Below the pieces are notes generated by a model. It was not told where the DNA came from, ran no database searches, and was given only the letters and a program-made list of their open reading frames with translations. From Fasciolopsis buskii (lineage: Eukaryota > Platyhelminthes > Trematoda > Plagiorchiida > Fasciolidae), in contig LUCM01006860.1 of assembly GCA_008360955.1 (NCBI GenBank), positions 73,067 through 137,066 of the forward strand: 64,000 nt of DNA. The letters are read 5' to 3'. Positions 50,505-63,757 of the stretch are shown piece by piece. The position numbers were made by a program, and so were the translations under genes. The first letter of the stretch is position 1. Every line of letters starts with the position of its first letter.

Positions 50505-52591
50505 TACTACAACTATGTATTCTAGCTACCACATCCGCGTATAGCGTTGCTGCGACCTATCGCAATGGAATTTCAATCCAAGCCCTTCATTGTTCGGTCT
50601 TCCTCAAAAATACTGTACTAAATTTGGTAACTCTCCCCTGGAAAATTACCAGAGCAACAACCTAAAAGGCCAGTGTTACTAAATTTGGTAAATTGGCCAT
50701 AAAAATTCCGTTCCTTTCCCCGTTTCCATTTCTGTGTGGCTTGACTTTGAGACTGCTACTTGCTTCCATTTGCGCAAATTTATTGCATTGATTCTAGTCT
50801 TATGCTTTTAATTTTCCCAATAATCCACAAATTAGTTAGAAATCTGCACTTGCTTCGTGTCTGAGTTATCAGATGTGGGTCGGTAGGAATTCAGTCAGTC
50901 GATTCAATTCCTGTTTCTAGGATTACTTGAACTTTTTGCGCGATAGGACATTATATAATTGGTCTAGTTCGGCTTCTTTTGTTTCAGCTTTTTGATAAAT
51001 GCCATATCGCCAGGAATTCCTTCGAACGTTGTTATCATTGTCCAGATTGTGAACGCCTTCCGGATCCTCGTGGATGTATATCACGGAAGTTTGCTGGTAT
51101 CATTTTGCCATTTTGTCCTCTTAAATTAGTATGGCAAATTTTCCTCCATTTTATACAAAGCTACATTTTGTCCCTCATTTCTTTTGCGTTCTGCCTTCAG
51201 CTTTAATATAAGCATTCTCACATTTCTTGTGAACTTATGAGCAATTGCAGTTTGACCATTTTGGCGGCCATCTCATATATAAACTGTGCCTTCTAATTTG
51301 CTTCCTTTTGCATTCATTGAAAGGTTATTCTTTATACGTGGCGGTTTTGGACTGCGTTATTGCTAAATGAACCTTTTTGTATGACAGCGGTTGTCAGGGT
51401 ATAAACTTTTGACCATGGAAGGCAGAAATATGGCGATAAAATTGGAATGTATTTACTTTGTTGGAACATTTTGCCACTTGTTCTACAGTACGCTATTCAG
51501 ATGCTTTGCTTCATAGCTTAAGAGACCTGAACCACAATTTAAGCGTTCAGATTCATTAGTTTAACATAGCTCTTAGTTCTTGGAAAGAACTCCTGGTCAC
51601 TCAAAAATCCTTTCTGATCTCTTTACTTTAGGCCTAAAAGAAATAATAAATATGGACTACTCTAGAATAGCTGTCTCAAGCTCGATTCCAGACGAAAATT
51701 CTTCCCAACTTCGATAAATGAGTGGTCCAGCCCTCGGTAAGCACCATAATTTTGAAACCGTCCGTTTCAGATGATTTTCTTAAGTGCACGAAGAACGAAT
51801 CTTTAAAATTTTGGTGCTTGAAAGTGCTAGAAACTGTGTGAATTGACTCACTTTTGTGTGGTTTCGAAGTCGAGAGATCTTGTTGCATTGTCGAAGGGCG
51901 ATTAGTAGCTTCTTGAACACATTATTCGATTTTCTTGCGGATCAGCGACCAAATAATTCCTGATAGCCTGCATTTGTCGTGATAGTCTTTAATTGTCAAA
52001 CGGCGTCAATCAGGATAGCTCGGCCTTAATAGGTTTTATCAAGCAGTCTCCGTGTTAAAAGTTGTTTCTTTATTAGGACGAATTTAACCGATTGAGAAAT
52101 TAAGAAATGACAATTATTTCGACGGAATTCAAAATGTCCGGTTCGATGATTCCAAAACACCGGAACATATAAGTATGAGAAATTGTTACATGAAACGTCC
52201 TACAAACATTGGCACTGATTGCGTACCTTCACCAGGGTACACCGCATGCAATATCACTGGGTAATGTGCCTACGTATGTTAAGCATGTCTTGAACTAAAG
52301 CTTGACTAGTTTGGTCCAAAGAGAATAGGCCTGAAATACAAAGCAGTGCTCAATAAGTTAACTAAAGTAGATGAGTAAACACCCCATTCTAGTAGTCGAA
52401 TTAAACGTGTTCGCCAAACGAAGTGAATAGAGTGGATTAATACCGAAGTGAATGAAATCAATTGTCATCCCTAGGAGGGAATAATTCACGTATCTAACTG
52501 ATGTTTGCACAGTCAAATCGATAAATTTGTGGCACTCGTCAATAAGAGCAGCTTCGTTTCTATCAGTCTCGTCTTTCCTTTTCGGGCCGAG

Positions 52592-52806
52592 GTGCATTCA
52601 TGGCACTGGTAGTTATTCGTGAAAAACTATGTTCTACTCACCAAGTAAAAGGCCGCTGTAAGCAGAAATTTATCGAGGATTCGGTCTGCAGAACTTTGTC
52701 CCATCATTGTTATTTGAGTCCTTTGGATACATTCCAACCTGAACAGTTTGAACCTTTGTTAAATAGAATCATTAAGCTTAAGCTATTCTTGAGATATAGT
52801 GTTGCA
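52592..52806 (+). CDS. Candidate internal exon with strong splice sites at both ends
   Basis: The acceptor side carries a long pyrimidine tract (CTCGTCTTTCCTTTTCGGGCCGAG); the donor is GCA|GTAAGG, close to consensus. Between them 71 codons are open in a single frame, with 1 base carried in and none out. It reads MALVVIREKLCSTHQVKGRC, then SPLDTFQPEQFEPLLNRI, then KLKLFLRYSVA, a mixed hydrophilic/helical composition. First-position G is about 24% against 19% at second, so codon bias is only mild. An in-frame ATG at 52600 could be a start, but the preceding splice-like tract favours an internal exon. No partner exon was found in 47.8-52.5 kb or after 52.8 kb, and I do not recognise the family. 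The frame also runs on past the donor to a stop at 52954-52956. Confidence 0.32.
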
Positions 52807-52809
52807 GTA

Positions 52810-55800
52810 AGGGGATGCAAGCCGAACTTTCCGACCATCGGATCTACTGGAAACTCGGAAATGTTTGGACTGCTGATCGAGAATTATGGAAACATTCGTG
52901 ACTTACTGTTTGTTCATTCCCTCCAAAGGATTGGGGAGCACGCGGTCTTGCAATAATATCTGTTTAATTGGGGTTTCCGGGCCAAATCCATAATATAACT
53001 GGCTGGATCTGGGTGCCGACAGTGGGACACTTACATATACCTTTGGACTGCAATAAGCAAACAGTGACCCGGAGTAGTATAAAAGAACTAACATTATACC
53101 ATTCACAATAAAAACCAATACATAGCCCATCAATTTTTCATTACACTCCATACATCATTTGGCCCTGATATTAAAGTACTAACTTTCATGATGATTCCTA
53201 CTTAGTGTCTCCTTTTCTTCCTTCTTTCCTCGCATTGATTTTCTTACCTATGAAGGTTTGAACACAATCTGTGGGCAGATTTGTTTTTATAAACACAAAT
53301 TTGTATATATAAATACGTAAACGTGTATATAAAAATGCACAAGTATTGCAGGGACCCGTGACATAAATACCATATGAAAACTTTCCACTCCATTATGTGA
53401 CAGCATAGGAAGGCTAAAGTCTTGAATCCAAGCTGAAAGTGGCGAGTCTTTTCGAAAATAAGCTTTGATGTGATCCAGTGAGTAGATAGGCCAAAACTTT
53501 TGGTCGACGTTACTTCCTAATCATCATATGCACACCATTACTGTAATTCAGTACTAGCCCACGAGAGAGAACGATTTTTTTCTGTTCATGATCGGTCAAG
53601 GTTACTAGACCTCAGTCAAAATAAAAGGTCCCCATTATTAAATAATTAGCTTTATTGTGTAAACACAAGCGTAACCATGGGCAATACATCCCCAAGGCAA
53701 AGTACTCTTGTTGCACCAACAAGATTATCAATTGCGATAACTTTTATGATCCTTCCAAAAATGCTTACGAAATTTCATATTTCATCTTCAGGTGATTGTT
53801 TCAAGGTCAGTCATGTTTAACTGGTCTTATTGCAATTTGAAAGGAGATGCAATAGCAGAAACCCATGAGTTACTCCTTTATATCTGATGTTTCTGCACAG
53901 TTCGTAAGTGCTCAAACCTAAAAATATTAAAGAAAGAAATGTTTGAGTGCATCGCCATCGGCGATTACTGTACGTACACGTAAATATACATATGCTTATA
54001 TATAAGTAGATATATTCCTATGTATTATGTTTATCGAGAGATCCCTTGGGTCAACTAGTGATACTAGTTAGAAAAACCGACATAAATTGTCTAAATGTTT
54101 AAGCTTCTTTCACTGGAATCTCATGTGAATCGTTAGCAGCGTGAATGGATGATAAGTTTATTTAAGAATCACATGATGATTCGTTGGACAAATTTTGTTT
54201 ATCCAGCCGTATGCGAAACATAATACTCAGTTTAAGCTTTTTTCGTCACATTTGAGATAATTTCGAGAGTAAAATGGAAATAGTGGTCCTTATTTGGCGG
54301 CAAATGCAATTATCGATATATGGGATAACTAGAGCAGATTTTTTCCGATGTGTAGCAGAACGGTCAAAGTGATAGCTGACAAAATCGGAAATTTTGACCT
54401 TTTCGTCTTCGGCATTACTGTGAAGTCACATTTTTCCTATAAACATGCTTCAAGCTTAAAACAACCAGGTGCCCAAACAAAATGTGAAACCACTGGTAAA
54501 CTTTCCACTTAATAAAAGTGTTACCGTACCAAGAAATCTTTGCGTGGGCTCATTTGCCCCTTTAGGGGATGGACTCTCGGCCTCACGCAAAACTTCTTCT
54601 TCACTTGTTCCGCACTGTAAGTCCAAATGAAATCAAATCAGACTAGGAATTCGTAATGCAAAAGGATTTCGACGAAAGTGCATTTTAAAGAACAGACACC
54701 ACGAGGGCTCTTTATTGAAAAAATAAGAAATAATGGATGAACTAAAATAAAACTCACTTCGATTGAAGTATGGGATTAAATCGACAGGTGGATGCAATAA
54801 CAGCGTAACATTTGTCGGGAATTGAAAGAAAGAATTCTGAAGGGAATTAGGATAGAACAACTGTCACAGCTGCAGCAGAGACTGTTTGAGGGCGATACCT
54901 GGTTACATATGTACTGACCACAGTATGACCGAGAACAATGGTCCTGATGAGAGCATAATGTGGATTGCATTATGGATATCGAAAAAGAAACCGATGATGA
55001 GAAGAAAGGATCAGCTTAAAATGAAAACTTCATGGAGCCCCAGAATTCGTGTTAGCGCAGCTGGAGTTCAAAACTATTCAGTCGGATAGCGATGTTCTGC
55101 TTACTGAAGCATCAAACTATCCGCGCTACGAGAATCAGCGGGAAAAATGTACCATCAAATAATTGCGTTAGAACAGGTTAGAATTTTAGCTTTCGGTGGG
55201 AAGTATGACTCGGCTGGCCGCAGCTGGAACCACTGGGTCCTCATTCGATAATCATTTAGTACCAAGGAACATGCGTAGTCTCTCGTAAATGATGATTACA
55301 AAGAATGCCGAAATAGTTCCTGAGGCCCCAGATATCCTACCGTTTGGGAGTAGAAGTAACTGCAAGGGGTTTTAAAGTAACCGGAAAGGTAGTAAGCTTC
55401 GGCGATAAAAAGTCATGTCAATATGACAAAAAGACTAACGTTAGAAAATAGGCTTAAACGATTATTGTTGGAATGCTTTCAGAACCCGGTCTGGAATTTG
55501 GTGAACCTGACCGGTACTTAAGCAAGACGAAAAACGGTCTGAGGAAAAAAATAAACTAGAGGGAACATGGCTAACTGAGTATGGCGAGAGCAGAGGCAAA
55601 CCAGAAAGTGGAAATCTCACGTTTCCGACAGGATGCAAATGAAATGTCATCGGAAGACTTCGCAATGAAAAGAAAATCGGAAGGCCAAAACCCAGTATTG
55701 TTGTTCCTCATCAGAGAGATATTTCACCACTGAGAGGAAAAGGCTTTGCACACATCTAAGCTTGGCTGACGAGCAGTCGTTGTTGGCTTGCACGCTCAGA

Positions 55801-58800
55801 TAACAAAGGTTGAGGTTAGGCGAACCACTTCAGAGGATAAATGATGAGCGTTTCACTCGCACATCAGGGCCACATTTGCCTGTAAAACACTCGCGCTAAA
55901 CCAAAGGAGGCATTCCTTGAGTAATAAAATCCATAGAGCAAGAATAAATTTGACTTGGACGAAACTGAATTACTTATGATTTCGAAAATAATGGCTGCGA
56001 GTCACGAAATCAATCCAGTTAACCATACGGTAACGTCAGTGGGCATCCATGAAGCGAGAAACCACATAGTGATCTGATGAGTCACGGGAAAAACCACTAC
56101 CTTGGGCATAAATAGTGGACAGAACCGATAATAAGATCAGCGGCATAAAGTGGCGCTTTTACGCCAGTGATCGGAGTTAAGTGCAGGGAGACGTTGTAGT
56201 TTCTTCGGGATTGCAGATCGCGGAAACATGAAGCAAAATCAAAGGTGGAGTGCCCCGATCCCTTCCGTCGTTACACGGGGAGGTCCCTTGTAATGATCAT
56301 GTGGCAGTCAACATCCATAACAAAACAAGTTATCAACATTAGAACGGGCGAGTAGTCACTGATAGAGAACAAATAACGAATGAAGAATTAAACAAAATAG
56401 TTGAAGACTCACCCTCATTCGTCAGAATTTAGAAGTGAAAAGATTAAAATGTAATACAGGGAGGTTTATTAGCATAAGATGAATAAAATCGGTTCTGTCT
56501 TGTAATCCTATAGTACCGATGAGGATGAATGTCTGATTGTTCTTCCACTAAGCCAGTCGAGTGAACGCAGCTATCAAATAGTGATGGCGCTTTTGTACAT
56601 CGAAAAAGACGGTTACTTATCCCAAAGTAAAATAAAACTATTAAGTAGTGGTTTTTGCCTCCGATATATTATCCGACCAGAAAAAAAAGCAAAAAAATCT
56701 GAGCGTGAAATGCTGAACATGATATAAATTTCTCTATGGTGGTTATGTCAATTGATGCCCGCAATGGAGCCATTGGTGCAGCGGTCTGTGCGAAAGGATC
56801 ACCGCTCTTTCGAAAAGTGAAGGGATGTACAACTCATAGAGGTATTCGAGATACCAAAGATCTGGAAATTGATTTCTTGGAGATAGTGCCGTCACTGACC
56901 AAAAGACGGAAACTGTTTGTCGCTGATCCCACATGTGCAGAATTTCCAAGCAACCTGGGATCTTGTACGAATCGGAGGATCAAATGAAGTAGATTTTCAG
57001 TCAAGTGGGGGGCATTTTTTCGTGTTACTAGACTGAAACGTCTCCTTTATTATGTTGAGCTGCTTTATGAAAACTCTATTTTCGGACTTTTGTAGATTCT
57101 AACAAAAGAATGACAGGAAACATCGGAGTGCAAAAGTGAAATTATTACTTATGGTAGCCGTGATCCAAATAGTCCTGATTGAATATAGGTCGTGAGTTTG
57201 TGTTCTGAACCGAACGAATTAAGTTTTGTCATCCCCTTGATGTTATAGGATTAAGAGAAAATGCAGTTTGTCAGAAGTGATGCTTGTTTTAGTTGAGGCT
57301 GATAATTTTCATATTCTTTTGGCTTCTAAGTTGTGCAGTTACTCAAAAACAATTTCGATACCTCTGGACGACTATGGGCAGTGAGACGTGTTTGCTAGTG
57401 AATTGTTGTTTAACTTATATATCAAGTTCAGCAATCATATGTACACGGAAAGAAGATACTAAAATTCGTACCCATTTAGGTCATCTAGATATCACGAAAC
57501 CACACCGAACAATCGCTCTATACTGTTCCTGATTGGATCTTCAATAACCAACAACCAAACTTGGAAAACCTCTGGACCGTCAAGTTGATCATTTGCTAAT
57601 GCTGTGGGGCATGCAAACTGTATCGTGAATAATTCCACATGATACGAATCAGGCATAATGGGAAACAGTTCCTCAACTTTAGCATACATACTGTAGTTTG
57701 TGTGGGGACGATTTATTAACTCGAAGCTCCCTTCTTCTTCTTCTTCAGAAGAGCAATTCTGTGTTTCCCACGTATTTGACTGCTGGCGTCAAAACAAAAG
57801 CAAACACTCGGTTTAGACATGCATAAGCAGTCTATTCAGATCCTTGAAAGCCCCAACGATGCAGCATTAAAAGCCGTGACTGAACCATTAGAAGAACGTG
57901 AATCAGTTCACACGTAAACCGTTCTACCAAAAAAATTGAAGACCTGAGCAAAGGCTCAGATGTGGAGCACGCCAAAGTGTTATTACTCCGCCAGTGTTAT
58001 GATCAGCCCCAAGTGATGAGTTCCAAGGCCAGTCCGAAACAACAGGCAGAACCATCTCATCCTCAGGATGGACTAATTTCCTTGGCTGAATACGACTGCA
58101 AGCGAGACTCAACAAACAGCTTGATGCATCACAATATCAGCAGCAATAGTCATTAGGCGAGCACAATGAGAACATTGTTATATACATTCTTTTCTATAAA
58201 CTTACAAACTATAAACGTTTTTCTGGGCCGACGCTATATGACAATGTGATCGATGAGTGGTCTTCCGTTTTGCTTTAATACGACAGATTAAGTAACTATT
58301 TCCAAAATAGTCCAGAGGCTGTTCTGGGGAAGAACAGTTTCGCTGGACCCCGACCGTAGTTTCAATGAGTTTTTTATTTCACGAACAGTCTTGACGAGAA
58401 CAGCAATTTTGTTACGTGTTACTCGATGTCATTTATGTGGAATAATCTTTACAGGTTAGAATGCTTTTCACTGAGATTGCGGTCATTTAATAGCAACTGA
58501 AAATCCAAGGCGCTCTGAACGACCTGGACATAAGGTACGATCATGTTTCGCACTGGTTCCTTCTCCAATTTCATCGATTAAACCATTTTCCCTCGTCAAA
58601 GTACAATCACGGACTAGAAATAAAATGTTACGCCAACCTGGTAGGTCTTTCCCCCTGAATTACATTGCTATGCGATCGAAAGTGTTTCAACATTAAACAC
58701 CAAAACTTTGCCAAATATTAACCATTCCCTCAAATCACTGTTCACACTGTACTGAATTATTATCAACCCTGAGATTTAAATAAACCATAGTCTAATTGAC

Positions 58801-59600
58801 AGCATTACCAGGTTATGGTGATGATGGCCGGGCAATTCGCGAGTTCTTTTTAGGAAAAAGAAGTGGAACATAGCAGTTCATTAGGCTGCACGGTAGCCCG
58901 GTTGTCCAGGATAGATGCATATGACTGAGTAAGGTTGTTTCTCGGTAACAGTCCATTTACTTTGTTGATGATAAGCAGCTCCTGTTAGCTTATTGTAAAT
59001 GGGACTTAAAGCATTGTTGTATCACATCCTTAATGGAATATTCACTAGGGCATGGTGAATTCCGAAAAGCATTCAGCTGGTCAGAATCCCACCATCTTGG
59101 CAAGATCCCGATTCTTAAGTGAAGCGACTAGGTTAGGAATCCCTACTTGATGCCAACATTTGGACTTATCTGTAAATCAACCAGGGCGAATAATTGGTGA
59201 TTACTCGAAAATCTCCGTCTATACACGTGATCTTCTCAAAGGCAGTTCGCGGAGTTTGTCAACGCTCAAACGGTCAGTGATGAGTGCGCAGAATTACTTG
59301 TTTCAAAGTAGACCAATTTCATTGCTTGCTGATTTCCTTTCCATCGTACTTCGTCACAACAAACCAGATTCAATTGGCTACGCCAACATTTTAAGCATAA
59401 TAGTTCTTAGTTTCTGATAATTATGTTCTGCGTTCCAGTGGTACTTACACGGTCTACCTAAGTAGCAAACCTTTGGAAGCTATCCCAGAATGCCTACTAA
59501 AACTGGTTTAGCGTTTTGGATCTTCATGGGGTTTGCAAAATATTTCCAGGCAAGTATTTCTTAGACCGGATTCAGATGACCTGCTAAGGAAATGGTTAGG
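52810..59600. other. No recognisable gene
   Basis: AT-rich DNA. About 53.28-54.04 kb is enriched in short imperfect TATA/TACA alternations (interrupted microsatellite-like sequence). A CTT microsatellite is at 57731-57746. All frames are under 90 codons and none shows a known motif or paired splice sites I trust. Confidence 0.4.
57731..57746. repeat. (CTT)5 microsatellite
   Basis: Five CTT units within a pyrimidine tract followed by CAG. The tract resembles a splice acceptor, but no long frame follows. Confidence 0.85.
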
Positions 59601-59617
59601 TGTAGTATTCTATGGAA

Positions 59618-59623
59618 TTTATT
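59618..59623 (-). terminator. Polyadenylation signal AATAAA of the minus-strand gene
   Basis: AATAAA on the minus strand, about 120 bases after the stop of the candidate terminal exon at 59742. The hexamer is common in AT-rich DNA; its position is the support. Confidence 0.35.
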
Positions 59624-59741
59624 CAGTAATTTCAACTCCAAACCTAATATCACTAGCACAGCATAGCACAACCGTCATATGTTTTTCTGTGTAGTCACGG
59701 TAGACGTATTTCTCACTTTGCGTCACCAAAGGTTGATAAAT

Positions 59742-60495
59742 TTATTTAGCTGGGAATTGGTTTGCGTCAGAAGATGGGCCGCTGTTACATGCCGCCTTCG
59801 GTGATGATGGGCCTTTATTACCAAAAGCAGTACCGTGGTCTGCGCAATTCCGGCGTGAAGGAGGTTCGGGGACTACTGGACACGGTGTGGTCGATCTGTG
59901 ACGGTTACCACCGATGACGACATTTCTGGCGTGCTTACGATGGTAGACGAGGATGCATAGGAGATTTCGGCACGACTTCAAAAAACCATCAAGATCTTAG
60001 CAGTTACTATTTGCGCATTCTTGTCTGAGATTCTCAGCCTGATGGGGGTTAGTGCTCATTGTGCACCTCTTTGATTCACTGGGGAACAGCGATAACTTCG
60101 GGTGACTGTAATTCTCATTATGGACCATCTAGTAGTATTTGATAATTGACCAGTGGTGATGAGTCACTCTTTTGCATCTTTCACTCAGTGTCCAGGTAGC
60201 AATCGAGTCGGTGGAAACCGCCTGATGAGGCTCTGCCAGGAGTTTTCGACAAGCACAGAATGGTCGGGAATACATGAGTTTCAAATTTACTGATCGTATA
60301 GTAACTTACATTTCCCGGAAATTTTACCAAATGTGCTAGAGGCTGTAGCCATGCACTGTTCGCGATCAAGAGCACGAGGGATCTTGGTTGCATCTTGCTA
60401 ACGCGCTTTTCTAGGGCTCCAATGCTGCGGTTAATTTTCCGATTAGCGAACACATCCACGAGGTTGCTCATTAGTCCGACGATCCAGCCCCATCC
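59742..60495 (-). CDS. Candidate last two exons of a minus-strand gene
   Basis: Product not recognised. The upstream exon is 60495-60310: it follows AAAACTTCAAACAG, is open for 62 codons in phase 0 at both ends and leaves at GGAAAT|GTAAGT, a near-perfect donor. It reads GWGWIVGLMSNLVDVFANRK, then KMQPRSLVLLIANSAWLQP. The terminal exon, 59975-59742, follows GGTTTTTTGAAG in the same phase and has 77 codons, reading IGGNRHRSTTPCPVVPEPPS and ending SSDANQFPAK-stop. Its GC content is about 52%, well above the surroundings, with many C-ending codons. An AATAAA on the minus strand (59623-59618) follows the stop by about 120 bases. The tail is rich in Pro, Ser, Gly and Asn and probably disordered. 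Candidate exons further upstream on the same strand at 62.8-63.8 kb may belong to the same gene. Confidence 0.38.
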
Positions 60496-62805
60496 CTGTT
60501 TGAAGTTTTTCTCTCTCAGATGTTAGATTTGTGAAACTTAAAACCTGTCTCATAAGCGGTAGTGATTGCCGGTATCAACTTGCTTGCAGAGCTGCCCGCT
60601 AAGTAATGACTTAGATGTTAATCCGGGGAGTGGATTCACATGGAGTTTAGCCACTATGCTCTAAAATTACCTTTTACCTTCCTTAAAGCCTTTTTTCGCC
60701 AACATTCAAAAAACAGCTTCACAAACAAGAAGAATTACTAATTTTTAAAATAAATCTAACTCTTTACAACTACTACATAAAATTATTTCTTATTTTTGGA
60801 TTGAGAAACGAGTATACAATATATCACGAAAGGGGCCTTGCTCATTGTAAGGCTTCCAAATGGAAATGCGGCCTATACTGGGAGAAACAGAATCCGCCAA
60901 AGTCACGCCAAAAATATCAAAATGCTAACCGTTTGACCATTGCCTGTGCTAGAAACACGTGCCACCACAGTTTTCCGAAGCAATTTATGATGAGTATCGT
61001 TAGCCTCTATGCGGCTTTGGGTCGTGAACTGTCTCAGATGTGCACTAAATCCTACCCAAAATTGAACAAACAACTTTTTTCTTTGCCAATTCATTTTCAG
61101 CTCACTTTCTAATGTTGTATCGAAAGAGCAGTAGAAAATATAATGTTACTCGGGGATAACATTCATTTTCCATGCCTTATGAAGGCTGTCATAAAAATCC
61201 TTGTCGTTACTAAAACAGGGGCATAGTTCAGATAAATATTTGCCGGCTAAAGAAAAAGCAAATAAGCAGTTAACGCTTCAGACGTCTACTGACGTGAACT
61301 TTGTAATGAGTAGGCCATAGAAGTTTGCGTCTGTTGAATGTAACTACAATTTCAGACTTGCACGGATTTCCTTCCGGCAGCCGCTTTATTTTAATGACGA
61401 GTGTGTATTATGCTGCAGTTCACAAAATACTAACTTGCGGGAAGAAATTTTCATCGATTTGTTGTATAAACAGCAAATGTGCACATTTCACCTTGCTCGA
61501 TGGTGTGTTACAATTACTTAAAATCCACCATAGCAAAGGATTCATATCAAGGTTGTGGAAATTGCAGAATCTCTGAAAAATTATTCTGGCAGCCTTTTCA
61601 GAACTTGATTTACAAAGTTGATCATTGTGCAGAACATTGTATAATGTCATAAATCATTCGAAATTTAATGGCTTTTCTTTGAAAAGGCAGTGGTCCATTA
61701 GTTATTTATTATTAAGTTCCTAAGATCATGATGGCTTTAAGGCCTAATGCATATTATGTCAACCCATTTGATGCAATGCCAATGGGTCTCAGCATCTGAG
61801 TTCTATTTTCAAAAAATGATGAACAAGCTAAAATTCATCGCTGCTTTCGATTCAAAGCCTAAATGTTCGGTAACGTATCTGGTGGACAAAACGTGTATTA
61901 TGTCGTTGCTCAATTCGGTGTCTGAAAAGCTGGGTAAATTAGTGAAGAAACAAACAGAATAAGTTGGCCATCGATGCCTCTTGAAAGTTATCTTGTGGGT
62001 AGTACATATCTTGACTGCTTGTAACCTAAAACTACTAGCTGGTGATCAATAGAAAATCCTCAATTATCTACCGGGTATATTTTAATAGTATCAAATGACA
62101 GACGGGTCTTACCAGACTTCCTTTTTAATTTCCCGGCTAGGAATCTAAAAGGCCCTGCACCTAATAACATCAAATAGAACCGGTGGCTTATCAAAAATAT
62201 CTTACATTCAGCAAGCTTGGCGAGTAGAGGGATGACTTGTTTTGTTATGACATTTTGGATGTCGGTTTAGTCGAAACCCTTTGTTGACACAACCTAATCC
62301 ATTCTAGCTGGTAGCAAGCATAAAGAAGCACAACTCCAAATGATACTTCAACTCAACACAAGCTCGTGAAGGGATAGTAAAATCTGATCTTATCATGTTT
62401 TAGAGTCGGAGCATGCTGCCTCCATGGGAAATCCCCGCCAGCTGTTTCGCTTTATACAAGCTACCGGTAAGCAAACAGTAGATGTGACCGAAAAGATATG
62501 TGGATCAACCCATTCATGATCGTCATTTGCGTCTTGTATGCTAAGCTGAGTACTTTAATGCCGAATTTAGCTGGCCTTCAGCTTTTAAACCTCATATAGC
62601 CAAACCAAAAGATGACCAGAGGTCTGTTTTGACAGATTCCTCCTCTGGGGCGGTGATCTGGCCCTCGAGACGTCATAAAGGGCTCACCCATTGACTGTGT
62701 CAGTCCAATTCCAATAGCATAACAGTTGCTGGTGGCTGTTATTCTTTTGAGGTTGTACAAAGCGTGGGGAAAACGAGCTTGCCCGTAGCAGGCTGGGGTT
62801 TGTAC

Positions 62806-63757
62806 CGAACGCAGGTTCTTCAATCAACTCTTCCTCTTTCAACAATGGTTTAAGTGCCGTTTTGCTTTCCAAAGGCTTATGTTCATTGTGTTCTTCGCCA
62901 TTCCTGCGGTCTTCGATTGCATCGATGACCCTACACTATCGCATTGTTTGTTGAGAAAAGGAGTACCTGAGATGTGTGTGTTAATCTCCAAAGTGTTGTA
63001 ACGTCATTCTCAGGATAGAGTTAGTGTCCATGGCCAGCTTTCGTTATCTTTCGCTACCTTCAGTGAAGTATGACAGGGCTGTCGAATACCTCCCTTTATT
63101 TTCGGCTTTGTCGTAAGTGCTAATCGGTACACTTTTTCCAGGCTATCAAAAGTTGAAGTTGAACTTCTCTCACGCAATTGACATTTTCACTTCGATTATA
63201 ATGTTTCGCTGGGCAACAGCGTAAGGGCAGTTCAACAACCTTCGGATCGCATGAGGACAGAAATATCCCGTTACGGTATGCACTTTGCATTTTCTGTGTG
63301 CAACGTTCTTTCCCAAAGCTAGCAGCAGCCTGTAGTTGCATTCACCCTTTGCGATTGTCCGTTGGAAATACTCAATAGTTTTAACTTCCTCAAGAGCCTG
63401 AATACGACTGCTAGATTTGTCGGAGAAGAAATCACATCACAAATGACAAAATCCAGAACAGCTTTCGCGAACCAACGACACCTGCGGCGCATCAATAACA
63501 TCTGGGTTGCCCTCAAAGGAAGGGTGTAAAGTGCCACAAGTTGTACTATCCTCCTTTATCATTGTCTGACTTCGTCCCTTTGCACTGGGAATGTGGACGA
63601 CCTTCTGTACTTGACCACCCACATCCTCGAAACATTGTTCCAGGCTGGTCGGAACACTCGGGGACAATGTCAAGGTACGTAGTAGCGCGTTAGGTGGGGA
63701 CACTTGTCCTTGGTGCAGGACAATCGCTCTACACCGTCTACGTTGAGTTGTGAATGC
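62806..63757 (-). CDS. Candidate exons of a minus-strand gene entering from the right edge
   Basis: Three exon candidates. 63757-63482 is open for about 92 codons, has first-position G near 29% and leaves at CCGCAG|GTGTCG in phase 0; it reads SLEQCFEDVGGQVQKVVHI and HPSFEGNPDVIDAPQ. 63329-63174 follows GCAACTACAG in phase 0, reads SFGKERCTQKMQSAYRNG and leaves at AATTGC|GTGAGA. 62930-62806 has the strongest coding bias in the window (first-position G about 41%, second about 10%), reading IEDRRNGEEHNEHKPLESK then KEEELIEEP, a very acidic, probably disordered segment. It may leave at TTCG|GTACAA or run on to TGA 62684-62686. The first two exons agree in phase; the third needs 2 carried bases and does not follow directly, so an exon is missing or a boundary is wrong. 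No family recognised; the 5' end is outside the window. Confidence 0.38.

Noticed and set aside
56060..56110. CTGATGAG near GGGAAAAACC, reminiscent of a hammerhead ribozyme
   Set aside because: No stem II can form between the two core elements and the GAAA context is wrong. Other CTGATGAG sites (30.8, 47.2, 54.9, 60.2 kb) also lack the second core half.
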